Below, in pieces: positions 1 to 9,680 of a stretch of DNA of 64,000 bases. A program made the position numbers and the translations under genes. Position 1 is the stretch's first letter; the number at the start of each line of letters is the position of its first letter. The notes beneath the pieces are model-generated. The model was given only the letters and a program-made list of their open reading frames with translations, was not told where the DNA came from and made no database searches. The DNA comes from Meconema thalassinum (Eukaryota; Arthropoda; Insecta; Orthoptera; Tettigoniidae), in contig OX336393.1 of NCBI GenBank assembly GCA_946902985.2, forward strand, positions 365,906,779 through 365,970,778, given 5' to 3'.

Positions 1-229
1 TTATACTCAATGTTCACTACTCGACCTAATGGCTTGGCTTACAAAGTCATGAAATGCGGTCGTGAAATCTAATCATAGGGACTTTTTTTTAAAATTGAAC
101 AACATGAATTTTCATAATTGCTGGCCTCTTGATGTCAGCATTGCCTATTAGGGAAATGCCGAAATAGCACCTCTTTTACCAAGTTCCGGGGCACCTACTC
201 CATCCCTGCATACACTACTTCTGTCATCA

Positions 230-449
230 CAGAAATACAGGTAATCAGACAATTTTAACACACACGCACGTAAACGGGGCTAAAGACGAAGAACCAAGCC
301 CCTAAACTGAATTAACAATTTTATCTGGCAAGTGCCTGGTTAGATTCCCAACTTCGCCAGATGTGAGGGCTGGTATGGGGTGCACTCAGTCTCCTTAGGA
401 CAATTGAGTAACTGATTGATAAGAGAAGTAGCTCCCCCTAGCCTAAAAA
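230..449 (+). mobile_element. Degraded SINE tail followed by SINE-K-like head fragment
   Basis: The first part (about 240-310) matches the roughly 100-bp 3' domain found in SINE families B, C and K of this window: a polyACACA stretch, then a segment reading acggggctaaa near its end. The second part carries a segment like the body of the SINE-K copy at 17370, including gcactcagtctcc and gacaattgagtaactg. No target-site duplication was found and the head is eroded, so this is an old fragment. The family assignment is by eye. Confidence 0.4.
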
Positions 450-1135
450 TAAGGTAATGTGGCTGAGTTGGCCATTCTCTTCTTTTTTCTCTCCTCAACC
501 TGGCGGTTGGTGGGTAGCGTGAATGTCTTCGTCCAATGGTTTTCTATCCTGAGCCCGCTGTTTGATCAGGTGGTACGGACATCTTCCTCCGATGTCACCA
601 AAGAACTCTGCTCTTGGTCATCCTCTTCCAGCCTTGCCTTCAATTATCCCTTCAAGCAGTGTGTTGCATCATGGTGAATGCCGGAGAAGGTGGCCTATCC
701 AATTATTTCTTCTTTTTTGATTGTTTCTGTCAGATTGATGGTTTCTTCTGCTCTTCTTAGAACCTCTTCATTAGTTAGCCTTAGGGTCCAAGGTATCCGT
801 AGCATTCGTCGCCAGCACCACATTTTCAAATGCACATAATCGTTTCTTGTCGGCCTTCAATAGTGTCCAGGTTTTGCAACCATAGGTCGCAATGCTCTGA
901 ATGTAGCTTTTAATGAAGTGCTTTTTGACTTGTAGGGATATGGCTTTGAATGTCAGGAGACTTCTCTTCTTGTTGAAAGCTTCTTTAGCCTGGGCTATTC
1001 GAGAGCGAATATCCTTTTCACGTCTCCCATCAGAAGTAATAATGCTTCCCAAGTACTTGAAAAGATTTACTTGAGCCAATATGTCTCCTTCCAACCATAC
1101 ATTACTGTTATGACCATTGGCCATTGATCCCCCAT
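450..1135 (-). mobile_element. Non-LTR retrotransposon (RTE-like) 3' fragment, reverse transcriptase C-terminus
   Basis: Read on the minus strand, 1124-771 is open and encodes the conserved post-RT segment FKYLGSIITSDGRREKDIRS, then a thumb-like helix and the YGCKTWTL motif usual in RTE/BovB-type elements. After a frame change it continues toward 450 with a NEEVLRRAEETINLTE segment and an RPRxE-like tail. At least two frame disruptions lie downstream of 771, and the endonuclease and the fingers and palm of RT are absent. This is a dead 5'-truncated copy with no host function. The clade is inferred from motifs only. Confidence 0.8.
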
Positions 1136-1149
1136 AATTCGTAGACTAT

Positions 1150-1480
1150 GAGCTGGGCTTCGTCGTCCTTGGCTACGCATCGTCCTCTGGGTCTAATCCC
1201 GGGGTTTATTTTTTATATCAATATTATTTCATGATTATTCAGAATAAAAAGTGCTTAATGATTACATATTTATCAGTAATAATTATCACTCTTACTAAGA
1301 TTTCTGACTGGTTTTCTCGTATTTTGTTTTTGGAGGGCAGAGACTGTCTTTGGGTGTCACTGTAGGTTTGTTAGTGTTTTGTAGAGCTATTTTTCTCGCA
1401 TATTTAGACCCAATGATGATGGGCGTCGTCGTCATTGATTACGCATGGTCCTTTGGTTCTAATCCCGGGGTTTATTGATG
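1150..1480. repeat. Pair of ~52-bp direct repeats
   Basis: A segment starting near 1155 and one starting near 1420 share about 52 bp: cgtcgtc, then ttggctacgcatcgtcctct or its variant, then a common end taatcccggggttta. They lie about 266 bp apart. On the minus strand the end resembles a degenerate B box (ggattagaccc), so they may be eroded SINE heads. The sequence between them is AT-rich with nothing recognisable. Confidence 0.5.
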
Positions 1481-1676
1481 TGTAACATCTTTCCACTCGG
1501 TTGCTGGATATTTTTGTGGGAGTGATTTTGAAAAAATGGGACGGAAGTGGATCGGACGGAAATGTGTTAGACGCACTGCCAGCTCGATCGTATCCCTCCT
1601 GGACATTCATCAACAGACAAAAATCTGTTTTTATTTACACATAAATAATACATAACAATTCCAAGACTCTTTTTTT

Positions 1677-1848
1677 TCTTCACTGCCTACTTGATATTTC
1701 TACTCTCGCACTGCCTTCTTGATTGTTCTCGCACTGCCTTCTTGATACTCTGCTGCTAATTCTTCACTGCCTACTTGATATTTCTACTCTCCCACTGTCT
1801 TCTTGATTGTTCTCGCGCTGCCTTCTTGATACTCTGCTGCTAATCATA
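1677..1848. repeat. 84-bp tandem repeat, two copies
   Basis: Two adjacent units begin at 1681 and 1765 (cactgcctacttgatatttc). Each contains two internal variants of ctgccttcttgat separated by about 25 bp, so a shorter motif was first duplicated and then the whole 84-bp block. The two units differ at only a few positions (for example cgcactgcc versus cccactgtc). The repeat is pyrimidine-rich on the plus strand. No coding potential is apparent. Confidence 0.8.
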
Positions 1849-1849
1849 T

Positions 1850-2364
1850 TAATATGACTCTTTTTAACAGAATCCATATGGAATTACGTGTTGGTCTGTG
1901 AATCAAGAGGTCCGGGAACTGGGCAAGCCTTTCATGATCTACTGCTGTGCACATTGCATTTACTCGCAAGTTGGCCTGTTTATAGGGAATCTAAGGTTAT
2001 GAGCGGTGTTGCGTCTATTAATCTAGTTGATCTGTATCGTATTCTTTATTTAGGCTAGTGCTGGTGGAAGCTACAAATCATCTAATAAAGTGAGTTCCGT
2101 ATTATTAACTACAATATCTGTAAAATGCTCCCTTTCACAATAGATTAATATTTGTGCCTATAATATTATAAAATACCGGTGTATCAACAATTTCACGTGA
2201 GGTTTCTTCTATGTCAGATGTTACACATCATATGCGACTACTGTAAGGCTCGTAAGGTTTATTATTTGTATTGTCATTATGTTTGGATTATTTATAACGA
2301 AACATGCCTTCCGTTATTTTTGTTCTTCTTCAATAGTCCGTAACAATATGTAGATATATTTTGA
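1850..2364. other. Unassigned AT-rich sequence
   Basis: No ORF, RNA gene or repeat with a partner elsewhere in the window was recognised here. Confidence 0.5.
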
Positions 2365-2640
2365 CTTACTTATGTCCTTTTAAGCTCCTCCAAGGAGCAA
2401 AGGGCTTCAACAAGAGCTTTCCAGCGAACTCTAGTTAGTTATTATTGTTTTAAGGGGCGGAACTACGAACTCTGTTAACAACAATCTTCTTCACCCCGTT
2501 CCAGGACCTCCCAATGGTGGAAAGTTCTTCTTCCACAGTTCTTCTCCAGGTTTTAAACCAATTCTCGTTTCCCTCTTCATACTGAAAGTCGTCATCGTGA
2601 GATCCGTCCAGTTTGCTCTTGTTTCTGTTTCAGTAAAAAA
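2365..2640 (-). mobile_element. Non-LTR retrotransposon C-terminal fragment with a 33-bp insertion
   Basis: On the minus strand the sequence from about 2600 to 2474 encodes WFKTWRRTVEEELSTIGRSW followed by NGVKKIVVNRVR. After an interruption, 2432-2378 encodes RVRWKALVEALCSLEELKRT and a stop. This is the characteristic last segment of one class of arthropod LINE ORFs. The interruption at 2433-2465 is flanked by the 8-bp duplication cgaactct (2425-2432 and 2466-2473). The family identification is from memory of the motif style, not a search. Confidence 0.65.
2433..2465 (-). mobile_element. 33-bp ultra-truncated retroposon tail with 8-bp target duplication
   Basis: The inserted 33 bp read on the minus strand contain ccgccccttaaaacaataat, the same tail that ends longer retroposons at about 25188 and similar to that at 13180 and 58065. 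Perfect 8-bp copies of cgaactct flank it. The interrupted LINE reading frame (NRVR / RVRW) rejoins when the insert and one duplicate are removed. It is best read as target-primed reverse transcription that stopped almost at once. Confidence 0.7.
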
Positions 2641-2966
2641 AGTCAATTTAAGGGGTGCAGGTTATTAGCCTACAGCCCCCAAGCCTGATGATGGGGCTGC
2701 CACCTTGGGCAATAGGCTGCCCTGGAGCTACTTCAGGGTATTTCGATGGTCAATACGCTTGTTATTCCCTGGTACGAGAATTCTTTCCTCCCTCCACGTT
2801 GTACCTCCTTCCCTCCTCCTTTCTCAACACGGGCTTGGGACCGGCTATGGCGGAGTTAGATATATCTTAATCACATGTAATTTATTTCATCTTATTTTTC
2901 ACATATTCCAGTAATTGGATTTATTGACTGACTGAAAGCTACAATATTAATTATTCAGAATGGCCA
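2641..2966. other. Unassigned sequence with CT-rich stretch
   Basis: Two overlapping short open frames (about 70 codons) lie at 2655-2914, but neither resembles a known family. The stretch tctttcctccctccacg with repeated cctcc blocks is low in complexity. No partner copy was seen in the window. Confidence 0.4.
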
Positions 2967-3029
2967 CAGCGAGACTGATCGGGAGTGAATGTTCCCCATG
3001 GCCGTAGAGCCCTGCGCGGATAAAGAAAA

Positions 3030-3958
3030 CGTTATCCGCATCTGCCCTGCATCCGCACGACTGTTATCCGCATCCGCCCTGCATCCGCACGACTGTTATC
3101 CGCATCCAACCCGCATCCGCACGACTGTTATCCGCATCCACCCTGCATCCGCACGACTGTTATCCGCATCCACCCTGCATCCGCACGGCTGTTATCCGCA
3201 TCCACCCTGCATCCGCACGACTGTTATCCGCATCCGCCCCGCATCCGCACGACTGTTATCCGCATCCACCCCGCATCCGCACGACTGTTATCCGCATCCA
3301 CCCTGCATCCGCACGACTGTTATCCGAATCCACCCTGCATCCGCACGACTGTTATCCGCATCCACCCCGTATCCGCACGACTGTTATCCGCATACACCCC
3401 GCATCCGCACGACTGTTATCCGCATTCACCCCGCATCCGCACGACTGTTATCCGCATTCACCCCGCATCCGCACGACTGTTATCCGCATCCACCCTGCAT
3501 CCGCACGACTGTTATCCGCATCCACCCCGTATCCGCACGACTGTTATCCGCATCCACCCCGCATCCGCACGACTGTTATCCGCATCCACCCCGCATCCGC
3601 ACGACTGTTATCCGCATCCACCCCGTATCCGCACGACTGTTATCCGCATCCACCCCGCATCCGCACGACTGTTATCCGCATCCACCCCGCATCCGCACGA
3701 CTGTTATCCGCATCCACCCCGCATCCGCACGACTGTTATCCGCATCCACCCCGCATCCGCACGACTGTTATCCGCATCCACCCCGCATCCGCATGACTGT
3801 TATCCTCATCCACCCCGCATCCGCACGACGGTTATCCGCATCCGCCCTGCATCCGCACCACTGTTATCCGCATCCACCCCGCATCCGCACGACTGTTATC
3901 CGCATCCACCCCGCATCCGCACGACTGTTATCCGCATCCACCCCGCATGACTTTATTC
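3030..3958. repeat. 32-bp minisatellite, about 29 copies
   Basis: Tandem units of gcatccgcacgactgttatc plus cgcatccaccct (32 bp) run almost without indels. Copies differ mainly at c/t positions (ccctgcat versus ccccgcat) and occasional single changes such as cattcac or catacac. Because 32 is not a multiple of 3 and the unit has no stop in any plus frame, all three plus frames stay open and a 338-codon ORF (2989-4005) results. Its protein cycles every 32 residues through three frames of the same DNA. The core atccgc also occurs in the right terminus of the host element (4660-4750), so the array probably grew from subterminal repeats. Confidence 0.95.
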
Positions 3959-4251
3959 CGCATTCCCGGGTTTGTTATCCAAATCGACTGGCATTACAAT
4001 TATAGTTTTAATTAGATAAAGCATAAATTACTAAAGCAACATATTTAGACATTTGAGGAAAATGTCGTTCCCTTAGGCTTAGTATGTCATGTGCTGTGTT
4101 TAAAATGAATGTTACACAGCCAGAATTGCAACCCTTTCCTCTGTTAATTATGCTTAATGACATAATTTGAATGCTAATCATCTTAAATTTGTCATGAAAG
4201 AAACATAACGGAAAAATATAATACCGGTATATCAAACATCCTGGTCCTAGT

Positions 4252-4584
4252 GAAAATCCACAGCCTGCTTCCAGTCTCCGACCGGGTCAGGAATGGAATG
4301 AATGAATGAAGCCCCCATCTAGTGGCGAGGATATGAACTGTGCCGGCTGCCGAGGCCTGACGCACTCCTCTGGGGTAATGATTAAATGAATGTCAGATGA
4401 AATGAATTGATAGTGGAGAGTGTTGCTGGAATGAAATTTTGACAGGGAAAACCGGAGTACCTGGAGAAAAACCTGTCTGCCTCCGTTTTGTCCAGCACAG
4501 ATCTCACATGGAGTGACCGGGATTTGAACCACGGACCCAGCGGTGAGAGGCCGGCGTGCTGCCGCCTAAGCCACGGAGGCTTCT
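4252..4584 (-). mobile_element. SINE-A copy 1, full length with 14-bp target duplication
   Basis: On the minus strand the element starts agcctccgtggcttaggcgg, a tRNA-like head with an A-box-like tggcttaggcgg and a B box ggttcaaatcc. A roughly 240-bp body follows that ends near gactggaagcaggctgtgg. The 14-bp sequence atcctggtcctagt flanks it (4238-4251 and 4585-4598). It is 333 bp and closely matches the copy at 14636-14955. SINEs are non-coding, RNA polymerase III-transcribed and mobilised by a LINE in trans. Confidence 0.88.
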
Positions 4585-4785
4585 ATCCTGGTCCTAGTAA
4601 TAATATTAAACAAGTTCGGATTGTATTCTTAAAACTATTCGCAAATTTTCTCCAAACATAACCCGCAGCGTATCCGCTATCCGCACAGCCATGCAAACCA
4701 TATCCGCATGGCAGAAAAATGTGCGGATATCCGCGGGTTTATCCGCGAAGGGCTTTACCCATGGGTCGCCAATTGACCTCCACTG

Positions 4786-5379
4786 TGGTAGATCATTAAG
4801 CACCTTACAGAGTATCACAGATTGGCAGCATTTCTTTCTCTGAAGTACATACAGTAGGCCTACGTAGTTTCTTACCTCACATCGACGCTCTATTGAACTT
4901 CTCCCCATCTAACCGTTCAAGCTTGCAATTTTTGAATCACTATTAATCATGATTTCCAGTCAGTAATGCAAGAGGTTCCATTAGGCTAGTTAATCTTCTG
5001 CCACATTGTCCTCTTAAATGAGAAATGCACCATAAAGACAAAAGCGTTCTTAACAAGCCTGCCGAAAGTGCAGCTACCGTCCTGTAAGCGCGAAGTGTTC
5101 GAAGTTGAAAGCATTATACTGAAACTCAACCCTCCTGGGAAATCGAGAAAATTGCTGCTGCACCACTATTAAGAACTGAAGATCTACTGCATGCGAACAC
5201 ACACGCGCGTATGATGAAGAATGAAGCAGTAATTAGTGGGACATAGCTCTTGACTCGAGTACAGTATGCCATACTAGGGGGTGGAATTTCAGCCCTCCAA
5301 TCGGTTTATGCCTTCGCTATACTGGTAAAAGGCAATCGCAGGCAATCTTTATTTATTCGACAACCAATTTGTGGCGCAG
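4786..5379. other. Unassigned sequence
   Basis: Only short fortuitous frames are present. The minus-strand 100-codon frame ending in this region overlaps the terminus of the TIR element and is not gene-like. Nothing else was recognised. Confidence 0.45.
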
Positions 5380-5394
5380 ATATTGTGTGTATAC

Positions 5395-5535
5395 TAGAAT
5401 CGAAAATGAACGATGTTCTATTAATCGATTAATAATCGATCGATAATTTAAAATTAATCGATTTACTGTTCTATCGATAAATCGACTAACCGAATAAATG
5501 ATCAATCGGCTAACGGAAGAATCGATTAATTGATT
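5395..5535. repeat. ATCGATTAA-rich degenerate palindromic stretch
   Basis: Variants of atcgattaa and atcgat occur at least eight times in 140 bp in both orientations (for example ttaatcgattaataatcgat near 5420). The SINE-H insertion interrupts the stretch at its right edge. Such arrays are common in subterminal regions of DNA transposons, but no TIR pair was found. Confidence 0.55.
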
Positions 5536-5549
5536 AGTAAACACGAGAT

Positions 5550-5798
5550 GAATGAATGAATGAATTATCGTGTGACCTACGGAGAGGCCGATGCAGGTCT
5601 ATCCAGTTGACGCCCGTGGGCGACCTGCGCGTCATAATGAAGATGAAGTGATGATGAAGACGTCACATACACTCAGTCCCCAAGCCACGAGAATCAACCC
5701 CAGGAGATTAAAATTCCTGGTGACTCGGCCGGGAATTGAACCCAGAGCACTTCGGGCCAAAGCCTAGCGCGCTAAACATTTAGCCACGGAGCCGGACA
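5550..5798 (-). mobile_element. SINE-H, 249 bp, 14-bp target duplication
   Basis: Read on the minus strand, the head is ggctccgtggctaaatgttt with a B-box-like ggttcaattcc, and the 3' tail is (CATT)n. The 14-bp sequence agtaaacacgagat flanks it perfectly (5536-5549 and 5799-5812). Only one copy lies in this window. The clean duplication suggests a fairly recent insertion. Confidence 0.85.
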
Positions 5799-5946
5799 GT
5801 AAACACGAGATAAGAAAATAAGTTTAAATAAGAGGTCATCACTTAAGTTGAGTTGAGTTACGGTTATTTCCCGAATGATGTAGACTGTATGATTTTATTA
5901 AAGTTACTATTTGCCTAATTATACAAAGTGTCCTTCCTTGTTTATG

Positions 5947-6175
5947 TTGACTGGCTGCGTGGTGCAGCGGTAACATTCTCGCCTGTTGTGCCCAAGGTTG
6001 CAGACGCGAATCCTGGCGCAGTCAGTTGGCATTTGAGGTTGCGTAAATGTGAGGGAGCCGTGTCACTAGATTTACTGGCACGTTAAAGATCCCCTTCAGG
6101 GCTGAATTCCGGCACTCCGATGTCTCTGAAAACCTCAGTGGTTAAAAGGGACGTAAATCTAATAACATTTATATT
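5947..6175 (+). mobile_element. SINE-D copy 1
   Basis: The head is a tRNA-like segment, ggctgcgtggtgcagcggta, with a B-box relative gacgcgaatcctggc. The body includes ggcacgttaaagatcccctt, and the 3' end is gggacgtaaatctaataac followed by an ATT-rich tail. It matches the copy at 6308-6547 in inverse orientation and fragments at 8762, 9622 and 27305. Confidence 0.82.
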
Positions 6176-6307
6176 ATTATTGTTTATGTTAACAATAACT
6201 ACATAAGAGTCAGTGACAGTGGAGGGACAAACATTAATGAAATTGGGAAGGGTTAAAATAAAAAGGAAAACCAAGAGTTTTCAGCAAAGATTTTGAATTC
6301 TTGTTCA

Positions 6308-6547
6308 TAATAATAATAATAATAATGTTATTGGTTTTACGTCCCTTTTAACTACACTGGCTTTTAGAGACGCCGGGGTGCCGGAATTTTGCCCCGAAGG
6401 GGATCTTTAACGTGCCAGTAAATGTACTGACACGGCTCCCTCGCATTTGCGCACCCTCAAATGCCAGCTGACTGCGCCAGGTTTCGAACCTGCAACCTTG
6501 GGCTCAGCAAGCGAGAACTTTACCCCTGAGCCACGCAGCCAGACAAA
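6308..6547 (-). mobile_element. SINE-D copy 2, inverted relative to copy 1, with 12-bp target duplication
   Basis: On the minus strand this has the same tRNA-like head (ggctgcgtggctcag; B box ggttcgaaacc), the same body (cacgttaaagatccccttcg) and a (ATT)n tail at its 3' end (6309-6326). The 12-bp aattcttgttca flanks it (6296-6307 and 6548-6559). With copy 1 it forms an inverted pair of about 225-bp arms with a roughly 130-bp loop. Confidence 0.88.
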
Positions 6548-6559
6548 AATTCTTGTTCA

Positions 6560-6996
6560 ATGTTTACAATTTAGGACAGGTACATTTTTGTTTTACTTTG
6601 TTTTAGTCTAGTTTTCACAGTGAAGGTACATTATTTAAAATTATATGATACAATATACAGGATGTATCTTAATTATACCGACGAAAAAATCAGGGGCGCT
6701 CTGCGTGTTATGTAAAAGACGATGCCGCAATCGGATTGGCGGAGAAAATTTTCCCCTCCGAGAAAATGAGGTTACTTTGTTACTTCCGGGCGCGCGATTC
6801 AAATCTACGAACTCGCCGTATTTGCTGAGCTAGAGAGCAAGCCGCTGGCCACCGCTGTGCTTCAAGCAAGGGAAGGGAGAAATTAATTGTAATTCCCCGT
6901 TGAATTTAATTGGGCCCATTCGTGTTGACCGACTGAACAGCGTCTACGAATATATTACAGTAAATTAAGTGCAATGTTTGTAGTCAATATCTACTG
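6560..6996. other. Unassigned sequence
   Basis: A 62-codon frame at 6645-6833 is open but unlike any known family. The stretch 6690-6760 (cgatgccgcaatcggattgg) has no partner elsewhere in the window. Confidence 0.4.
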
Positions 6997-7012
6997 TAGT
7001 TCGATATACGTA

Positions 7013-7233
7013 AAAAGAAACACTAACTAACTTTCTTCGGCTTTTCCCAATTAATTGGGGTCGCCGGAGCCAACCAGGCTCATTTTGGATTTGACCGGGG
7101 ATTTAAGGCCGGATGCCCTTCCTGACGACACGTGATTTTTCAGGTGAAAATTCCACCCCGCTGTCACCGGGATTCGAACCCCAGCCGTCCCAGTAAAGGA
7201 CGAGAAACTAAGCCACTGCGCCATCTCGCTCCC
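7013..7233 (-). mobile_element. SINE-E copy 1, 221 bp, 16-bp target duplication
   Basis: The minus strand starts ggagcgagatggcgcagtgg, an A-box-like segment, and has the B box ggttcgaatcccggtg. The 3' part (ggctccggcgaccccaatta, then attgggaaaagccgaag) is shared with copies at 12913 and about 43610. A perfect 16-bp duplication tagttcgatatacgta flanks it (6997-7012 and 7234-7249). The complete head, tail and duplication make it one of the clearest SINE insertions here. Confidence 0.92.
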
Positions 7234-7249
7234 TAGTTCGATATACGTA

Positions 7250-7704
7250 TTAATTTTGCTATATCTAGTATCTACATAACGAGGTATGTGTTATAAAGCT
7301 AGAAATTCGTTTCATTTGTTTTGCATGAAATCTCATTAGTATAGAATTTCCTTCCTTGTTTGATTACTCTCTGAATACCGTACGTGCTTGGGATAAGATA
7401 AGGCCTCACGTGCCCATGTGTCGCAAGCTCACAGAAGGAAAGGGTTCAAGTAATGAATGGATTAATTAAGACGCTTTAGTAATAAAGACTTACAGTAACG
7501 AGCTTACTAGGAAAAGTAATAAAACTCGGGCAGAAATGAGACGTTTACAAAGATCAGAGCCACGTTTCTTTCAATTACCTTCAAGTATTTTAATAACTTT
7601 TCAGTTTTCTGGGTAATACGATTTTTGGAAACTATTGAAAACGAATGTTCTATTTCAAACTTTAAGTAATCAAACCTATTTTTTAGAAATCCTTAATGAT
7701 TTAC
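7250..7704. other. Unassigned AT-rich sequence
   Basis: No ORF above 60 codons, no recognisable repeat partner and no RNA gene were seen. Confidence 0.5.
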
Positions 7705-7822
7705 TCACCTAAGAGGCTTGCTCGGTGGGTCAGTGATAGAGAGACCGCCTTATGGTCCAACGATCGTGGGCTCCATTCCCGGCCAAGAACGCTGAGATTT
7801 TGAAGGGCGGTAAGAAAAAATA
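7705..7822 (+). mobile_element. tRNA-headed SINE fragment (SINE-G-like)
   Basis: It has an A-box-like segment ggtgggtcagtgatagagag, a degenerate B box gggctccattcccgg, and then a body piece ttttgaagggcggtaag. That order recalls SINE-G (gaaaggcggcaaaat after the head). The rest of the element is missing. Confidence 0.55.
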
Positions 7823-7879
7823 CTGTTCTTCAAGAAGCGTATGTTAACGGCTCGTAAAATATCTCTTGTACTACGTTTG

Positions 7880-8076
7880 GTGATTGAAAGGCAAAATTAA
7901 TTGGCTGAAAGACAAAATTAATTGAAATTAATTGGATGCCAGAAAAAAATTATTGAAATTAATTAATTGATTGAAAGACAAAATTAATGAAATTAATTGA
8001 TTGGAGGACAAAACTAATTGAAATTAATTCGATGAAAGATAAAATTAATTGGTTGAAAGACGAAATTAGTTAGATC
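7880..8076. repeat. Degenerate ~30-35-bp tandem repeat
   Basis: About six units built from gaaagacaaaattaatt and gaaattaattgatt alternate with irregular spacing. Some units lack one half. It is AT-rich and non-coding. Confidence 0.75.
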
Positions 8077-8129
8077 TCGGCCATAGACCGTCCAATAAAG
8101 ATTCAGATTTTTCTGCGTCATGTTTACTT

Positions 8130-8205
8130 GATAGCCGACGATGATGATGATAATTGGTGTTCAAGGGGGCCTAACGTCGAGGTTATCGGCCCCTTGATAG
8201 CCGAC
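8130..8205 (-). mobile_element. LINE/retroposon tail fragment
   Basis: On the minus strand it reads ggggccgataacctcgacgt, then taggcccccttgaacac and an (ATC)n tail. This is the same 3' tail that ends the R elements at 22050, 44620 and 58090. Only the last 60-70 bp are present. Confidence 0.6.
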
Positions 8206-8299
8206 GGTTCGCACTTCTGCTGTGATAGGCTTTATCAACGCCTAGAATCAGCGTACGGCTAGTCAAACGTTCAACACATGTACCATGTCGGTAACCTAG

Positions 8300-8740
8300 G
8301 CTACTCGTCCTCTTTGTCTATGTTTGCGGGATCGAATCCTGTCGCAGTGAGCTTGCTGATGAGTGCTGTTAATTTTGAGGGAACTAGCATTCTTGGCTGT
8401 CGCCCCGGAAGTCCGTGTTCGAATCCCTACTTTGCCATGAATTTTAATTCTGGTCTGAAAGCTGGAACGGGGTACACTCAGCCCCGTGAGGCAAAAAAGA
8501 GGAGAGGTGGGTTCAGTTCCCATCTTAGCCATCTTGGAAGTAGTTTCCCATGGTTTCCCTCTTCTACTCCAGGCAATTGTCGGGATGGTTCCTAACTTTG
8601 GCCATGGCCGCATGCTTCCCAATCTTCACCTGAATTAAAAATACTCACACTACTCCAGACACTACACAAACACTGGTTATCAGTCATAATCTACACACCT
8701 AAGTCTATACAAGACTAAATGTCCACGATGTCCAAGCCTC
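8300..8740 (+). mobile_element. SINE-B copy with shared 3' domain, preceded by another tRNA-like head
   Basis: The stretch 8385-8735 has the SINE-B body: gtgttcgaatccctac as B box, gaattttaattctggtctga, gtacactcagccccgtgagg, a second B-box-like gggttcagttccc, and atggttcctaactttggcca. It ends in the 3' domain common to families B, C and K (gacactacacaaacactggt, then aagactaaatgtccacgatg). A separate degenerate head (gggatcgaatcctgtcgc) lies just upstream at 8325. Confidence 0.75.
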
Positions 8741-8761
8741 AAGGAACAACAGCAGCAATTG

Positions 8762-9680
8762 TAAGGGAGTCGTGCCAATAGTTTTACTGGTACGATAACG
8801 GCACCCCGGCTTCTCTAAGGGCCGTTTTCACCAACTCTTCACTAACGATTAGTTAGTTAATTCCCATTTAACTTAAATACGAGATTTAATGCGCGATTAT
8901 CTTCGATGCATTTCACGAGACCATTTGGGTTCACAATTAGTTAAATAAGCTTTACGGCTCTCGCGCATGCGTAGACTGGGTTTCACCCTGGAGAGCCTGG
9001 TGGACAAATACGAAGCGTGTGGCACTGATGGTTGTTTGTGATACTTCATTGAGAGTTTCTGGAACATAATTATAAAGGAAGGGAAATACAGTAGACCTTA
9101 TTCGTGGCAAAAGCTTAAAATGATATGAACAAAGTATTTAGGAGAACTGGCAGTTGTGCGAATAGATACCTTATTAGGACGCGTTACCCAGTTGTCTACG
9201 TAGCGTAAGCGGTTGAGGTGCAGATTCCCAATTTATTATGCAGCGCTGGAAGCAGTTCGAAACCCCCTTCGGATTTTTTTAAATATATATTTCCCTATTC
9301 GTCTTTCTTGGTATTAAACCTTAGTAGTGTGTGTGATCTTTTATAGTTTCATTGTCATAAACATATTTTATATTCATATGGATGAAAATTCGTGTGAAAC
9401 TCAGAAACAAACCGCCATTGTGGAAAGTGCAAGGCACAGTTCAACTGTTTCCCGCCACTTTAAAGATGATTTAGAGAGTTGAGTGGCCAGATTTGGCCAT
9501 TTAACATAATTCCTTGTTAGTGGTAAGTTAACGAGCGTTTCTGTTTGATGAAATGCTCCTGCAAAGTTAAATGACCTTTAATGATGAATTAAGAGATAAT
9601 TGACATTGGTGAAAACGGCCCTAAAGCCGCAGTAGTTAAGAGGGACGTAAAACCCGTAACGTTGTTATTATTTTACGACG
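8762..9680 (+). mobile_element. SINE-D copy 3, interrupted by a Harbinger-like element
   Basis: The left part, 8762-8818 (gagtcgtgccaatagtttta through gcaccccggcttctctaa), and the right part, 9622-9680 (agccgcagtagttaagaggg then acgtaaaacc), are consecutive segments of the SINE-D 3' body. The 803-bp PIF/Harbinger-like insertion separates them. The 5' head of the SINE is missing. Confidence 0.82.
8819..9621. mobile_element. PIF/Harbinger-like element, 803 bp, TAA target duplication
   Basis: The ends are the inverted repeats gggccgttttcaccaa (8819-) and its complement ttggtgaaaacggccc (-9621). The similarity extends inward with interruptions to a shared catttaac segment. The 3-bp direct repeats TAA flank it (8816-8818 and 9622-9624). 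A 3-bp TWA duplication and GGGCCGTTTTCACCAA-type ends are typical of PIF/Harbinger. There is no DDE transposase or Myb-like ORF. The only notable frame is a 34-codon ATG ORF at 9378. It is therefore a non-autonomous derivative. Confidence 0.88.

Larger units (their letters stand above)
2967..4785. mobile_element. Putative hAT-like TIR element carrying a 32-bp minisatellite
   Basis: The left end (from cagcgagact at 2967, through ccccatggccgtagagccct and gcggata) and the right end, read in reverse from 4785 (cagtggaggtc, through cccatgggtaaagccct and gcggata), are related inverted repeats of about 55 bp with several mismatches and a small gap. A CAG start and ccgcggat-rich subterminal repeats are common in hAT-superfamily ends. 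The flanking 8 bp (aatggcca and tggtagat) do not match, so the exact ends or an intact insertion are not proven. There is no transposase inside. A minisatellite fills the left half and SINE-A is inserted in the right half. Confidence 0.5.

Noticed and set aside
3030..3958. CRISPR array
   Set aside because: The 32-bp units are directly tandem with no unique spacers, there are no cas genes, and the context is eukaryotic.
2989..4005. 338-codon ORF as a repetitive secreted or structural protein
   Set aside because: It is produced by a stop-free 32-bp minisatellite read in three successive frames. There is no signal peptide or promoter evidence, and other plus frames are equally open.
2967..4785. 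Firm hAT assignment for the minisatellite-bearing element
   Set aside because: The ends are related and CAG-initiated, but the 8-bp flanks do not match, so it is listed only as putative.
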